From: Exserohilum rostratum
Lineage: Eukaryota; Ascomycota; Dothideomycetes; Pleosporales; Pleosporaceae
DNA: 64,000 nucleotides
Direction: 5' to 3'
NCBI GenBank assembly: GCA_026367775.1
Contig: CP111159.1
Location: 744,001-808,000 of the forward strand
This document shows positions 1-12,865 of this stretch, in pieces. Made by a program: the position numbers and the translations under genes. How positions within the stretch are numbered: the first letter of the stretch is position 1; every line of letters begins with the position of its first letter. Below the pieces are notes generated by a model. It did not search any database, had not been told where the DNA came from, and saw only the letters and a program-made list of their open reading frames with translations.

Positions 1-1826
1 ATCCGATCTACGCACGATCTTGCGTTCTCCAGTCACTAATGTCTTTTTGGATATTCTTAAGCAGGATGCCTAGTCTTGGTATGTTGTTCGAAATGAGTCA
101 TGCTCTCGGCGGTCGAGATAGGGAATCTGATTCCTCATCATTGTCATCGTGATCACGATGATCTCGGACGCAGGTGAGAGCCACATGCCGATACGGCTGG
201 GATATTCCTAGGTCCACTTCCCGATTTCTTGGGCATTCAGCTGAATGCGGTTCATGACTCGCACTGGATATGATGGAACGAGTGGGCGTCGAACACACGT
301 GTAGAATAACCAGGTTCTGCATCGGTCACGACATGACGCTCCTACGCTAGTTCCCGCAAGCCGCTGCTTTAAGCGTGTCGATGGACACGCGCCGTCTCTA
401 CACTAGGAAGTTTAGGCTTGTATTGGGGTTTGGGCATCTGCACGTAAGGTGAAGAGCAGTATAGTTACCCGCAAAGGCTCCGAATACTCCACCGCTGCAT
501 ATGTTCACCGCTATCACCTGCCCGCCATTGACCAACCAAGAGCCATCATCGCTGGACTCGTAGAAGTCTGGACGTGTATACATGTCTACCGAGATACGTG
601 CAGCACACGTGGGTCCTGTCTTATCCTGTTATTCAGCTCAACGTGGTTGGGTTTCCCATGTGACATCGCCTGGGGCGCAGGGCTGTCAAGACCTGATAGG
701 GCAACGCGCAACAAGAGACCGGCTGCCTGGGGCCTGCAGGGCGTCAAGCTTTACGAGCACAAGACATGGCAACGTTTTTCCATTTTGGGATTTACCGGTT
801 CAAGTGGCACTTGTCCGAATGTGCCCTCGTGAAAATACCAATCAGAAACCAATCTCTAAACCACGCCCTTGAATATCCCGATCTAATGACGATTTTTCCG
901 AGGGCGTCATGTCAACCGCGCCCTGGAAGCCTCACGATCTTACTTTCACACGGCGAGATAATTACGTATCGTAGACTCCCCGGATAACGAGAAGGCGTCA
1001 AGGCTAAGAAGCCCACTAGCGGTTCGTCTCGTAGACGGGGACCAATCCAGTACCTCCACTTGATTCTGAGGCCTTAATCCGCTGTGACCAGTCAGCGATG
1101 TTACTTACTCATTATCAGGCCTCCGCGCCCGGAGTTAGTTTTTGTCACCACTTATTACGCCGCGCATAGTCTTCCCGCGCACGCTGATTCGCTGGCCTAG
1201 CATGATATTGTAATCCTCCACTCAGAAGAGCCCTTAGTCGGGTCCTTCGTGTGGCAAATTCGCTTCGGAGGTGAATGACCTGTGCTTTGGCAGGCGGGTA
1301 TTCACTCCATAATAACCGTCCTGAGGGACAGCGTTGCAGATTGACAGCGTTGGCACGGTGCCCGGCGTATTCGGTACGCCCTGGCAAGCACATGCATGGC
1401 CCTGACGTTGCGTGGATACTCACTACCGTTGCCATCGGGGCAGACAGGGGGGCTATGTGGACAAATGCGCCTTGGGGAGTGAGGAAGAAGGACTAAATCA
1501 CAAAATACAGCGTCCGCGTACCTCCGCCATTTATAAGTCGTCACAGCCCGACTTTGGACGTGCCGACCTTGACTCCGTTCCTCGAGTCTCACCCAGCTTC
1601 TAAGCTGGTACGGATTCAGTGTCACCCCTTCTTCACGCGTTCGCTCATCAGCCAATCACTTTCTGCAAGCCCACCTGACAGCACTCATACTAGCACTTAT
1701 TGGGCGTGACCTTGATCCTCTGTCGTGAACCCAGTTGCTGCTTCCGTCGATTTGTGGCTTGCTTTTCAAATCACTCCCTCCGCATACCACCCTCGTCTCC
1801 ACTTGCACCACACACAAGAGGTCAGC
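1..1826. other. gene-free left edge
   Basis: No open frame here has a recognisable domain, a plausible splice structure or fungal-like codon use. The short frames on both strands look like chance. A short minus-strand frame at 398-583 is Ser/Asp/Gly-rich but matches nothing known to me. The left end of the window may simply cut off a neighbouring gene's flank. Confidence 0.5.
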
Positions 1827-2538
1827 ATGAAGTCATATCGCAGACACACTGCTGAGGGCGCCGACGGCTCCGGCAACAACGGAGGCCGCAAAGGCGACCG
1901 TAAAAGCTCAAAGCGTACCGGTGGAACGGTAAGAAGATGCATTTACTCTATGGACCGCTATGGCTAATGAGTCGCAGTCTGGCCGAGGCAAAGCCAAAAC
2001 CACCTCATCGTCCGGGGACGACGAGTACAACGCGGAAGATGATCCGAACTATGTGGGCGTACCTCGTCGACGCCATGAAGACAACTACATGCGTCTAGAA
2101 CGCGAGACCGACAACCTCGCTTGGAGGCTCATGCTGCAGAGATCTGCGGAGCATGAGCGTGGCCCAGATAGCCGACAATACCCACCCGGCGGAGCCTATG
2201 TGCATGCGAATGGCGGAAATGGCCTTCGCTATCCATCCGCCAATACCCACCTAGCCCACACGAGCCAATTGCAGATAACCGAGGGCCACCACGCCGACTA
2301 TGGAAGGTATCCTTACCACGCGAACGCGAATTCACATGGGTTTCCTGCGTACGATTATTCAGCGCCGTATCACGGCATTGATGGCGTGCGAAGCGATGGG
2401 AATGTTTACGACCGTGACGACACCTACCAGGAATACAGACAACGTGAACAGTACGAACAGCGCAAGCAGGAAGACGACCTTGGCGAGAACGAAAGTGGTG
2501 ACTGGTGCCACATCAGGAGTGATGCTTCTCACTACTGA
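1827..2538 (+). CDS. hypothetical protein, Tyr/His/Gly-rich, two exons
   Basis: The function is not recognised. Exons 1827-1928 and 1978-2538 give 220 residues. The 49-nt intron has a GTAAGA donor, a GCTAATG branch-like site and a GTCGCAG acceptor, and it joins the two frames in phase 0. The start is the first ATG of the upstream frame, 22 nt after a CACACA-rich leader. The N-terminus (about 1-60) is basic and Gly/Ser-rich, then an acidic patch (SGDDEYNAEDD) leads into a charged segment that could be helical. The C-terminal half is rich in Tyr, His, Asn and Gly and ends in a Gln/Arg/Glu-rich stretch. It has no signal peptide, membrane segment or zinc finger. It lies about 3.5 kb before the first zinc-finger gene and has a similar low-complexity style, but no shared domain is visible. 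Lineage-restricted and probably intrinsically disordered. Confidence 0.5.
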
Positions 2539-5500
2539 ATTCCAGAAGGACATTCGGGTATATATGTTTTATACTTCTTTTCCCGGGGCAATGGGGGACA
2601 AGGCTGGTATATCACGTCTTTGGGGGCTTCTTTTTTCTTGGTTCACAGGAGGCTGCCGGCGCTTACTTCGGGTTACTGTTTTCTTTTTTTCTTGATTGCC
2701 GCGCGGTGGGGTCCAGGACATGAGGCTGGGTTTTACATTCGAGACCATTTTTTTCCTTTTTCTCCGTCTCCTTGGCGTTGCTGCGTCCCACACGTATGGC
2801 GTGCATATCAGTTATATCCAATGACGTACCTATTTATTTTGAATATCATGTTTGTCACATGCTGAACATTCATCGCACTTCTGGCTCAACTCTCGTTATG
2901 AGTTTTGTTTTTCGTGGTGTTGTCAGGGTTGGCGACGCGTGCCGAAGAACCGTGGCAAGCTGACACGGCACACGCACGCAATCACCAGCAACATTGACCG
3001 GTATGCTGATCAAAGCCTCCAGGCAATAACGCTACTGCTCACCGGTGCTGCAAATGGATAGTCGGCGAGGAGGACCTGTAGTCATGAGGATCGTGGACTA
3101 TTAGCCTGAAACATGTGGCTCTCTTAGGAGAGGCCTCCCGTTCAGAAATTGCTCAACATGTGTGTTGGCAGACGCAGAGCCAGTGAATGGGTCTGGAGGA
3201 CTTGTTCCTTCCCGCGATGGCGTTGGGAGAGCTGCTGCTTGGTGTTGTGGTGTTGCATACGCGGCGGGCGTGTCGCGTCAGAAGATGAAGAAAGCTGGAT
3301 CCCTTAACCAAATGCGTCCAATACGATACTATTTGCAATGCCGCTGCATAATCCCGCCGCAAGAGCGGCTCGAAAGCCTCATTCCCAACAATTGGTGAAA
3401 ACAATTATGGGTAGAAGTGTCTGATCCACCAACTGCCATGTCTCCCACACAGGCTTTTGGTGAAAGGGACAAGGAATGATGCAGCGCCAGAGTAGCATGC
3501 ACTCCAACGAAGCCTCTCACCCAGTCGTTCAAGACCACCTTGGCTTTACCTACGGCGGGCCAGACAAACCTGAATCTCCGCTGGTTGCCTGGCGGGAACG
3601 CTGAACTGAGATAAGCCCAGCGGAGACGCCGAGCCCCTCACCAATGGAGGCGGCGACAGGCAATGGAAGGACCATGCCACTAGGGTCATGTCGCATGCAA
3701 TGGAGTTTGCGGAGGACGTGGGACACATTGCAAGACATGGCAAGTGGCCTGATAATTGCGGCTCTGCTAAGGATAGGCTGTTTCCAGCAGAGCTGCCTAG
3801 CGGGGCCCGACCGCCCTCGAAGGACAGAGTAGGATCCAGAGCGCGTCTTAGGCGCCAGCTCCTGTCAAGCATATTGCTGTCATGTTGTAGGCAATTTCTC
3901 GGGCACCTCCAGAGTATTTGCGACCTTATCGTTGAAGGTGGCCGGCACATGGGACGACTCGATATAGGCACGTAACCGGTGCCGGGTGCGAAAGACTTGG
4001 GGAGCATGGCCAGATGACGTCTGTCATTCTCGCGTCAAACCGCTCCGAGCATTGTGGGTCCGTGCACCAATGTGCTGAACCACATCTGCATTGTGCAGCC
4101 ACAGTCTCGACAAAAACGGCATTTAACGCGAGATCTTGACTGAATCAGTACCACTTGGTGCAGTTAATCACAGACGACGATCTACTCATGGCATCCTGTC
4201 GGGTATCGACGATCCGATGATGCTGTTTGCGAGAGCGTGCAGCCCAGCCGGTGGCTGAATAGTGTTAGGACGGTGGATTGCGCGGAGCAGCCTGTGGTAG
4301 ACCAGATTGATGTCCTGCAAAAGCCCGAGGAATTGATTCCTGCGAGATACACGGGAAGCCGTGGGCAATCCTAGAGTGAATGCGGTGTCGAGATAGCGCC
4401 ATGTCATGCACAGCTGCCCAGCTCGACGGCGCTGTCGCACCTTTTGCCGGTCGCACGCTGTCATTGCTGTGCTAGAACCTCTTCCATGGCGTTCTGGTAA
4501 AGTTGCAATTGGATGCTCCCATTTCCGAAGCCCAACAAGGCTGTCAGCGTGAACAATGGAAGCATTTTCAGCCCCACGAGACCATCAGCCGCGGCTCATG
4601 CGTCGACTGACTCTCCAAGGCAGACAAGGCAGAATCAACAGGCCTCTAATCACTGATCTCAAATTGGTATGCGCATCCTTTGCGATCTCGGAAATATCGT
4701 TTTGGGGGCTGTTTGGCTGGGGCCGAGATACAGTATTCTGACTTACATCTGTGGGCGGTGCACGTTAGCGTTTTGATATAACTGAAGCAATACCTCCTGA
4801 TTGTTGAAGAAAAAGTTTTGGGCTTTTCGAATTTCTTCGGCTCGTTACGAATCACACCCTGGAAGTCCTTCGACTCTGGATGGAGGTTTAGGAGACTGCT
4901 CAGGGCAATCGTACGCCATGTGCAGAAAACCCCTCACCTTTGGGGGTGTTCCTCCTGGAATGCTCGACCCTTCCACCACAAACATCGACATTACGCGGCG
5001 CCGACGAACCATTGCTACCTCTGCCGCCACCGAGGTAAAGAGAATAGATTGCCTCGTTCTCTAGCATGATGTCGGAGGCCGCCAACAGACGATGTCTGCT
5101 TTTGGCCAACGACATACGAAGAAAGCCTGGACCACATCGCTGCCGTCGGTGTCCATCGCAGCAGTCCTCCGTAGTAGCGGAATTGTGCTTGGCGCACTTA
5201 CGAATGCCGCGGCGACGTTCCTTGCTTTTTCTTCTTCTTTCGACTGGCCCACTGACACCGACGTCTCCTAATATGGCCTTCTAACTGACACCCCAACCTG
5301 ACCAGGCCTCAAGGCAACAACGACGACCGACTCGCCACCCGCGTTCACCCAATGACCCCACACTACTCTATTCAAGTCAGAGCTAGGGGTTAGTGGGAAG
5401 CCAATCGCCTTGAATGAAGCTGTCGTATGCACGCACACACACACAAACGTTCCCCAGACTTGCATGGAGTCATGGCGAGTCCTCCTGCGCCTTTTGCCTT

Positions 5501-5772
5501 CTTGCCTTTTTTTTTAAGTTCCCCCTCTTGACACCGGGCGTTGATGCGTCATGATAGGGGTTAATCCAGTTCTGTTCTTGTAGAGTGTCTTTTAGATTGC
5601 ATCTCCAATTGCTACTGTCGTATGATTGTGCTACCAGCCAGCGAGTCCTCCAGGAGTATGCAGACTCAAGTGCAAAGTTGATTCCTCTTGTTTTCGGACA
5701 AAGTGGAGTTTGATAAGGTCCTTCGTCGCTGTAAGTCTGCCACATATTTGAGCACGCCCCACGTTCGTAATA
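2539..5772. other. gene-free stretch
   Basis: No supported gene. The first part after 2539 is T-rich and may hold the 3' flank of the preceding gene. Frames such as the minus-strand one at 3546-4007 lack domains, splice signals and a convincing start context. A short CA run lies near 5430-5445. A possible 5' exon of the next gene begins at 5773. Confidence 0.4.
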
Positions 5773-6032
5773 ATGCTCATTCATTTCGAACCGAAGCAGC
5801 GATTGGAAATTACGTGAGCTACCAGTCCTGTTCCATTAGCCATTGTTTTCTGTATTCATTTTACTGACCTTAGCACAGCATCTCCACACGTCATTCCGGC
5901 TTTACCAAACGGGCAACACCAGCCAGTGCCAACCCACCCGCTTCAGACTCAGAGTACTCTGGAGACAACGAGTGCACCTGTTGTCGACATCGCACCTGGA
6001 GATTCCGTCGATTTATAATACAAATTCAGCGC

Positions 6033-7335
6033 ATGTATCCTGGAAGCTGTGCTACTGCTGAACACGAGAGACGGATCCAGCGCATGTACCCGGGACGCCG
6101 TCCAGTTGTCGACAACGACAAACGTCAACCGGTTCACGAGCTGTCGAGTGAACCTTCGAGTAGTTCTGCCGTTGCGGAACTTCATGCGGAATCTTTAGTC
6201 GAACTTCCCATCCAACAAAACGACGACTCAACTACTTGTACTGGCCAAATGGAGCCCGGGTATCCAAGCCACGAATACGACGGTGCCTTCGAGCGCACAG
6301 CATCCCAGCAACTGGTCAATATCGAAGCGTCCAGACTGCGTTTGTATTTCAACACCCAACGGTACTCCGTTCCGGATCCTGGTACGATAAGCCGTCAACA
6401 GTCCCACAATCCATCACCCATCTCACTTGACACGCTCGGTACTAACGCCAGCCACGGCATGCAGCCTCGATATAGCATGAACTTCCAAGAGAGCATGGGA
6501 TCGCCCCATGAGATCCATTCACCTTCGCAAGACTCTCAGGCTACACCCACCACGTCACAGAACGGCTATGTGTTGTCTTCCAACGTGAGTCCCGTGGAGC
6601 AACCTCTCCAGTTGCCTCCAGGCTTTCGCACCGGACATCCCACGTTCCACAGCGACAACCATGCGATGTATGCTTCATCAATGTACTCTAGCGGATCGGA
6701 AACGTGCATTGCCAGCAGCAATATATCGCTTGCGATGGGAAGCCCTATCAAACAATCCGTTTCAGAAACACATAGCGGCTCGAGCATTTCGCCTGGTGGT
6801 TATGATTACCATGAACCTCGCAGATGGGAGCACCACTCCGAGGGAAACTTCAAGACAAGCAATGCCAAGTTTGCTCATCATTCGTCGATGAGAGCGAGCC
6901 CATCACAACATTCGTTTCAGCTCGACCAATCAAAGAGTCTGTGGCAGTTGCCATGCACCTATGCAGAGCTTGAAGATCACCAATTTCCTGAGGTTATTTC
7001 AGACTCAGAGATCCAAGAGGAAGTAGATACTGGTACTATCTCCTGCGGCAAATGCGACAAAGTCTTCCATGGCAAGTATGTGAAAGCAGAGTATTCTTCC
7101 TTGAGTTAATACCCATGCTGACCACGGGTCCAGATACCGCAAAGGAAACCTGAAAAGACATGATCTCACTTTCCACAACCCGCTGGCGTCGGCAGTTGGA
7201 AAGGCATGTCGTGTTTGCAAGAAAGCATTCAGAAGAGCAGATGCCACGAAGAAACACGAGTGGAAGAAGCATCGTTTGCTTGATGCGAAGCCAAAAAAGC
7301 GGAACACGAGCCAGGACTGGACGCAGTTCGTGTGA
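6033..7335 (+). CDS. C2H2 zinc-finger protein, paralogue 1
   Basis: Probable DNA-binding protein of the nucleus. Exons 6033-7075 and 7134-7335 give 414 residues. The 58-nt intron (GTATGT donor, GGTCCAG acceptor) interrupts finger 1 and its removal restores FHGKYRKGNL. Finger 1 is C338-X2-C341-X15-H357-X4-H362, three residues longer between Cys and His than the classic finger. Finger 2 is normal: C373-X2-C376-X12-H389-X4-H394. The 330 residues before the fingers are Ser/Gln/His/Pro-rich and look disordered. The start is uncertain: the frame stays open upstream, and a possible extra exon 5773-5813 spliced over 5814-5878 would add 65 residues in frame. The first ATG sits in a duplicated short segment (QRMYPG occurs twice). 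It is related to the genes at 11678 and 23670. Regulatory target unknown. Confidence 0.7.
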
Positions 7336-10300
7336 TCGGCTATGATGCTTGTGTATAGTGGCGCAGATCAGGAGCTCGTAATCCTCCCATAGAGTCGCTT
7401 GCGACCATGTCTTTTTGGCTTTGACAGCCTCCACGCTGGTTTACGTGTTTGAAGCGCTGCTGGGTGGCTCGCGCAAGATGTGTACTTGCAGTAATGTCTT
7501 TATACCTTGATAATACCGATACTTTCTTCTACCATGAACATTGCGATTTGAGACATACCGCCTCTGTGGATGCGTGAATGGAGCCGTACGACCGAGTCTC
7601 TAGGATTGCCACACTGGCTCTTGAGGCTCTGCGTAGCCAATCAACTCCAAGATAGTGAATATGACTGATGATGTCACGGGGACGTATGGGGCAGGTCATC
7701 CTGCAGACGCATCTATGGGTCTGGAAGCACGGCGGTGCGATGCAGGATCGGAAGCGCCGTCGTCCAAAAAGCAAGCATCCAAAGTTGCCATTTGTATGCA
7801 ATACTGCAGCAGCATGCGCGAAGAGCCATTGGTAGAATGCAGAAGCCCAAATACGCCATCCAATCAACAGTCTATTCTGGAGCTAGGCCAGCACGTGTGA
7901 TGTGGATGCGAAGGTTGGAGGGGGGTGGCTGAGCTTGCATCCACAACATCCATGCATCGACGGTGCTCATGGCAGCACTTCACGGCAAATCTTTCTGTCG
8001 ACCATGTTATCAGGCAACCTGGATGTTCCCAGCTTGTGTGAATCCTGGCGAGTTCTCAAGGACCGTTAATCAATCGCTTTGTTCCAGCCTTCTTTAGGCA
8101 GGTGAGTGGAAGGCTTTTGGATGTTTCGAGTGGCCTAGACTCAATCGCCTCGGTGAGGCCGAGACGGTTCATCGCAGCGTAGAACTCGAAAAGGAAAAGG
8201 GCTGATGGCTGAAAAGACTAGACTGCGATCCAGCAACCACTCCACCGGGAACCTGCGAGTGCGGACACCGGTAATGTGACGTTGGGCGGTGGCATGCGTT
8301 GTGCGTTGTGCGCAGCCAGACTGTGATGCTAGGCGTGCGAGCCGTGACCAACAGGATATCACTACCAGCTGATGGAATCTTGCCCTCTTCTTCGTGGACC
8401 GTCGGGATTGGGTTGTTATCCTTGCAAGGGGGTCGAGATGGGCGTTACTTCCGGTGACAGGTAGGCGCAGTCTCTAGCACAACCATGCTTGACGAACTAA
8501 CATGCTGTGTCCGGCTGGTGTATTGATAGTAGGGGTATGTACAGAAACGTCCTGGCACATCATGTACGCTTGGAGCCTCCATATTCATCTCACAAGCTTA
8601 GTATCCGATCGACTCTGATGAGACATGCGTGTCTACTGTGAGCCAAGGAGGTCAGTCTAGTATCCCGTTGGATTGATGCCCAGTCACACCAAATTTTTAT
8701 GAGAGCTCGTTGAACAAGGCCTGTGACAGGTATTCAATCTGCATTCCGGAGTGACTATGTTAGTAGAGACCTTGCCCCTTATTTCAGGCAAACGACAACA
8801 ATACGTATGCATGTACATTTCATCTGCACTTGGCCAGCAAGGCGCAGTTGAGCCACGTCTCATGCCATGAATCAATAGCGATGGGCATCAAGGTCATTGA
8901 GACCTTTGCGTCCATGCTGAGTGTTGGGCTTCCGAGCAAGTGAATGGCGGTGAACACCATGGCCAGGCTGACATAGGCATTCTGCACTGGGGAGACGATC
9001 GCAAGAGCGGCGATGGGTTTTTGCAGATGGGTAGAGAGTTAAGCGCTGTTATCTAATGCGGCTCTGCTTCCAAAAACCCAGTAATACCACTCTTTTCACA
9101 GAAGGATATGGCCGGGCCAGCAGTGCAGAGACCCGAATCTTGGACCGGCCCGAGTTACGGGAAAGATATGATCGGTGTCGCAATCCTGATATTCTTTACG
9201 AAGGATTTGCATTACGCAAAAACGGAGTAGTTGATACCATCCCAGCGGATCGGTCAGCCACAAATGCAAAATGCGCTGTTGCGGAGAGTAGCAACCCTTT
9301 CCTCCTTCAGGTGCTGCCCAAATATGTAAATCTGTTGTGCAGAGGTTGAGACAGTCATATTGTGGAGCAACGCGACGGCTCAGCCGCATTTGAAAACCGC
9401 CCGCTGTCGTTGGTTTTTGATTAGATGCCATGCTGGATTGGATGGTGGCACAATGTCGACCCCGCCTACACAGTCCTGGGTGTGATCTTCCTGTCCACGT
9501 GTTTCGTGTTCCATCTTTTGCCACTCTTGTGCTTAGGTATCTCCGTCTCAAGCGCGTACACATGCGCATGCGTAATTACGCCCTAGGCGCCCGAACCGAT
9601 GAGGCTGAAAAGGATAGCCGGCAACATGTTTCAATCTTCTGCAGATCCTTCATGCCCATCTGGCCCGGCTGATTCTTTACGCTGAGCAAGATACTTAATG
9701 GTTAACGGAGCGGTATTCTATTATCGCGCCATAGTTTTCGGTGAGCAGGCGGATTGGTTGATCTCATTGATCCTTCGGATGCGGGCTGGCGCATAGGTTT
9801 GGCACCTGCCAATATTGTTGTGGGGACAATGGAATGGCACTTGAGCAATTTGTATAGACGAAAGCAATAAGAGATCCCTCGAAGGAAACAACGAAAAAAC
9901 TGTGGAATGCACCATGTTTCGACTAGTGACGAGGGCTTCACACTAGTCGCGTGAGCAGGTTCGCATCAACTGTGGAAAGAGCTGATTCGCGCGGGTGCGG
10001 TATTGCTAGCTTCTCCATTCGCTGCACAATCCGCCGCGGCATGCATTGGCGTATCGCCCGGCAACAGAGGGTCTCAATACAGCTCGAGTCCGTTTCGCCT
10101 AGGGATATGTTCGCAGTCCTTGGTAATGAACATAAGGCAGCTTCGTCTGATAATATGGCGAGTGTAATAAGAAGCAATGTGCTGCCAGTGCGGATGGCGA
10201 GCTCGTGTTTCATCAAACCAGTTGCCTGGCCGTGTTAGCAGCATGTCCCACATAGGCGTTCTGCTTTTGCTGGAGGCGGTTGAGCTTGCGAAGTCGCGGA

Positions 10301-11677
10301 GCCTGCGTTACTAGACCTACACGGTCTGTCATAGCTGCAAGCCACATGCACTCCACTATAGCTCCCAGCAGGTGGATGCCGTTCGGCAAAGTCGATGAAA
10401 AGGAGGGGCAACCCCAAAATATCAAAGGGCCCGCGATGCATACTGAAGTCCTTTCGAAAGATATCTTTGGAATTGCTGGGGACAGCAGCAGCCATGCCTC
10501 TTCGCCTGTCGCCGTGTCGCATACGTGGCTGCCGTGGCCGCCTTTTTGCCTTCTACCAACGCGGAGGTTTTTGTCCCAGCTAGAGCTCTTGCGAGCTCCC
10601 CCAGCCTATTGGCCATCGATGAGGGCCATCCAGACACTGGACCATGTGCCCTGTTGTCATTTCCTCTCCATTAGCACTGCCCTACACCGACACTCTCTCG
10701 TCTTTCTTCTCCATTGGTGCGGCCTAGCTGTACATCCGCACTGACTGCCACGAAGTATCGTCATAAGGCAACTGATCTGGAAGGCTTGGCAACATACTGG
10801 ACGCACCCCGTCACGGCGCCGGCCGTGCTGGAAGGTTCCTGGAGTACGTTTGCGAGGTAAGTGAATTCGCCGGGGTCGACCCGGCAGGCCGCTTCAAAAG
10901 GCGTCGAGGTTACTAACAGGTCTGATTCCTTGCCAGCTCGAAGTCGACATACACCCGATCCATCTGCTCCTACTTTATCCGGCCTTGAAGAGCGAGGCCG
11001 ACGTACCGCTCCGCCGCTCACGATACCCCTATACCCAGCTGTCAAGCTCAGCCTTCTTGACCCTCCTCGTTCCCAAGACACTCCTTTTGCTCTGCTGCCA
11101 CGGCTGCACCCAAGCATTTGGATAAGGTCTTCGATAGCACATGCGAACAACTCTTACTTGATAGTAGCCAGAGCGGAGTCTAGGCTGGACGTTGGATACT
11201 CTAGGCCAGAGTACAAGTCTTTTATACCAACAGGTGTGCCTCGTCTTGCTACCTTCTGCCGGCAAAAGCTCACGAAATATGAGTAGTACTCGTTGGCGCT
11301 GTCGAACGAACCGTGGACCGTGGCAAGCAAACCGCCAGACCGAGTCGTCCACGTCTTCTCGCCAGCCGAAAGCATTTTCGGTCTAAATCAAAGATCACAC
11401 CTGCGGTTCGTGGATAAGGCGCTGGCCAACCTCCTTGTTCGAATACAGACTCGTAGCCTAGCAACAGCCACCAAGGTAGCCTTCCAGCGTGAACGTCCAT
11501 TGCTTGACCAAACCTTCTCTCTCAAGCTGCCATTGTGCGTAGGAGTACTGGAAAAATTCTTGGTTGAAGGTTCACGGATTTCAGGGTGCCTATTTTTCGA
11601 CACACGCCAGCTTCACCGCAACCCCTCCTTCTCTTGTCAACACCATTTTTGTCGAGATAGAGAAGGCGAACACCACC
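7336..11677. other. gene-free stretch between zinc-finger genes
   Basis: About 4.3 kb without a supportable gene. The longest frames (minus 9096-9569, plus 10280-10744, plus 10861-11286) have no domain, no fungal-type splice joins and random-looking composition. No terminal repeats, transposase or reverse transcriptase motifs were recognised. Confidence 0.4.
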
Positions 11678-12865
11678 ATGGATGGTTCGAGATACAAAGG
11701 GCCATGGCCAGCTTCATCATCGCATGGTACTGATGAGTCTGAAGTTCAAGGCCCGTACTACACTTCCCAGATATCAGCACAACAGCATGACGGGTTGGAC
11801 ACTTCTACTCCAGCCAACATTTCGAACAACTCTTACGATACGGATGCTAGGATGTATGCCCCTAATGTTGATAGCCGATCGTATTTTGCGCCATATTGCC
11901 ATAATGAGGACCCCAGGATGCTAGTGGCATCAGGCAGTAACTGGGGAAACAATCCGTGGTTTGCGATCCACTCCAATCAGCAACTGGCTTTGGGATACAA
12001 TGCCACACCATACCACCAACACAACGGCCAAGCTGCTACTGATACCACCGCGAACCAACTCATGAACACATCGATTGCGATGCTAGGGACAATGTCTTCT
12101 GAGGTAAATGTTGCACCTTGGAGTCCCTTGGGTGCAGTCGGGGGTGGACGGCCTAACCGATCTGCATGGCCAATACAGATAGGAGGCGATCAATACTTTT
12201 CGGATACGACACGCTCGTCGTACGCTTCTAGCAACTTCGTCAGGGGTCACCTAACGCGGAGTGATTGTGGAACCCCACTGTCGTCCATGACCCATTCACA
12301 TAGCCCCATGCCTGTAGGTATGCCAACAAGGCATTCGCCCTATCACCAAACCCCTTCCCCAGGTCAAATGAACACCTCCAACTTTCACTGTCCCAGCTCT
12401 TTGAGGTCTCCTTCAAACATCTTCCATAGTTCCGGACCAGGAGCTGTTCCTGGACATGATGCCCAGTCCGCTGCCAGAAGAGCTGAACCACGGGCAGGGA
12501 TCCGAGACCATCACGACAGACACCCTCGATCAGAGTCTTATGCACCATCCCAAACTACAGAGACTTCCACATTTGGTACTGCATCCAACAGTACAGATGG
12601 GATTCTGGAGTGTAGCTTTGCTGACTGTGGAGCCACCTTTAGCGGTAGGTGGAAGAAAGGAAACCTATCGAGACATAAGAAGTCATGCCATGGCAATGTT
12701 ACGCTGTGGCAATGCGAGGATAGCACATGCACAAAAACATTCAGGCGGTCAGATGCTCGGTCGAAGCATTACAAAAAGCATCACCCAGAACTCGCCGTCG
12801 ATGCGCGTCTCATAGACCAAGACCAGGACGTAGCCTTGAAAGAAATCTCCGCTTGGTCCAAGTGA
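11678..12865 (+). CDS. C2H2 zinc-finger protein, paralogue 2
   Basis: Probable nuclear DNA-binding protein of 395 residues in a single exon. The start at 11678 has a near-ideal context (CACCACCATGG); the same frame is open further upstream but only with non-ATG codons. Residues 1-305 are Ser/Asn/His/Pro-rich with no domain. Finger 1 is C312-X4-C317-X15-H333-X4-H338 and contains the family signature FSGR-W-KKGNLSRH. Finger 2 is C346-X4-C351-X12-H364 with the second His at 368 or 369. The C-terminal tail is short and acidic. The long finger 1 and the GNL-x-RH core match the genes at 6033 and 23670, so the three are paralogues. Unlike those two, this copy has no intron near the fingers. No close characterised family is known to me. 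Confidence 0.75.
   Translation: MDGSRYKGPWPASSSHGTDESEVQGPYYTSQISAQQHDGLDTSTPANISNNSYDTDARMYAPNVDSRSYFAPYCHNEDPRMLVASGSNWGNNPWFAIHSNQQLALGYNATPYHQHNGQAATDTTANQLMNTSIAMLGTMSSEVNVAPWSPLGAVGGGRPNRSAWPIQIGGDQYFSDTTRSSYASSNFVRGHLTRSDCGTPLSSMTHSHSPMPVGMPTRHSPYHQTPSPGQMNTSNFHCPSSLRSPSNIFHSSGPGAVPGHDAQSAARRAEPRAGIRDHHDRHPRSESYAPSQTTETSTFGTASNSTDGILECSFADCGATFSGRWKKGNLSRHKKSCHGNVTLWQCEDSTCTKTFRRSDARSKHYKKHHPELAVDARLIDQDQDVALKEISAWSK

Noticed and set aside
9096..9569. Minus-strand frame of 157 codons
   Set aside because: Sequence looks random, with scattered Cys and Trp, no conserved motif and no splice partners.
10861..11286. Plus-strand frame of 141 codons before zinc-finger gene 2
   Set aside because: Starts with ATG but no domain; the downstream zinc-finger start has an excellent context of its own, so there is no need to join this frame.
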